Part shown: positions 6,541 through 6,706 of the stretch, piece after piece
Position numbering within the stretch: the first letter of the stretch is position 1
How the letters are laid out: every line of letters begins with the position of its first letter
Source of the DNA: an uncultured Flavihumibacter sp.
GTDB taxonomy: Bacteria; Bacteroidota; Bacteroidia; Chitinophagales; Chitinophagaceae
Assembly: GCA_946482545.1 (NCBI GenBank)
Contig: CAMLRX010000189.1
Location: 1 to 6,706, forward strand
Reading direction: 5' to 3'
Length of the DNA: 6,706 nt
The notes under the pieces: generated by a model
Databases searched by the model: none
The model's input: the letters and a program-made list of their open reading frames with translations, nothing else
Told to the model about the DNA's origin: nothing
Made by a program: the position numbers and the translations under genes

Positions 6541-6706
6541 ATGGGGCAATACCACGATACAAAACTAACCCAACAAATCGCCGATGGCGACCAGCACGCT
6601 TTCAAACAAATCTACGAGCGCTATGCCCCCGCCATGTTCAACAACGCCTTCCGTTTTACCAAACACCACGAACGCGCCAAAGACCTCACCCAGGATATTT
6701 TCTTCC
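6541..6706 (+). CDS. ECF-type RNA polymerase sigma-70 factor, N-terminal 55 residues, cut by window edge
   Basis: The start of an extracytoplasmic-function sigma factor, which directs RNA polymerase to a dedicated set of promoters. The visible part is sigma region 2.1-2.2: LTQQIADGDQHAFKQIYERY (about residues 9-28), an aromatic-rich helix, then DLTQDIFF (48-55), the well-conserved core-binding motif. Regions 2.3-2.4 (-10 recognition) and 4 (-35 recognition) fall beyond the edge. The ATG at 6541 is the first in-frame ATG after a stop at 6520-6522, so the start is well fixed; no Shine-Dalgarno sequence is visible (CCATATCTCCC precedes it). In Bacteroidota such genes often precede a FecR-type anti-sigma gene and a SusC/SusD pair for glycan uptake; that continuation is an expectation, not something seen here. 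Confidence 0.9.
   Translation, partial: MGQYHDTKLTQQIADGDQHAFKQIYERYAPAMFNNAFRFTKHHERAKDLTQDIFF

Overview
The window looks like chromosomal DNA from a Bacteroidota species, probably near Chitinophagaceae. This is inferred from protein style (secreted CE15 esterase, TlpA-like thioredoxin with a long N-terminal region, short ECF sigma factor), from starts without strong Shine-Dalgarno sequences, and from a good match to the Bacteroidota -7 promoter element (TAnnTTTG). No mobile element, RNA gene or CRISPR array was seen.

Layout: four genes lie on the minus strand and one on the plus strand. Reading the minus strand in its own direction (right to left): a 636-residue exported protein with a C-terminal TlpA/ResA-type thioredoxin domain (6414 to 4504); a 127-bp gap with a clear promoter match; a secreted CE15-type glucuronoyl esterase (4376 to 2850); a 75-bp gap; treZ, malto-oligosyltrehalose trehalohydrolase (2774 to 954); and treY, malto-oligosyltrehalose synthase, which overlaps the end of treZ and runs off the left edge (973 to 1). 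On the plus strand, an ECF sigma factor starts at 6541 and runs off the right edge, divergent from the thioredoxin gene across a 126-bp intergenic region that contains a 23-nt inverted repeat.

Function: TreY and TreZ together make trehalose from the reducing end of maltodextrin or glycogen-derived chains in the cytoplasm. TreY turns the terminal alpha-1,4 linkage into an alpha,alpha-1,1 linkage and TreZ releases trehalose. The overlapping stop and start suggest translational coupling. The CE15 esterase would act outside the cytoplasm on ester links between glucuronoxylan and lignin or on similar uronate esters. It shares no pathway with trehalose synthesis, yet the only convincing promoter in this stretch lies in front of it, so co-transcription with treZ-treY is plausible but unproven. 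The thioredoxin-domain protein probably works in the periplasm; its substrate is unknown. The ECF sigma factor may belong to a locus continuing to the right.

No clearly undescribed system is evident. The points most worth a second look are the catalytic-acid change in the CE15 enzyme, the large helical region fused to the thioredoxin domain, the two hairpin-forming repeats around that gene, and the unusual esterase-trehalose gene order.
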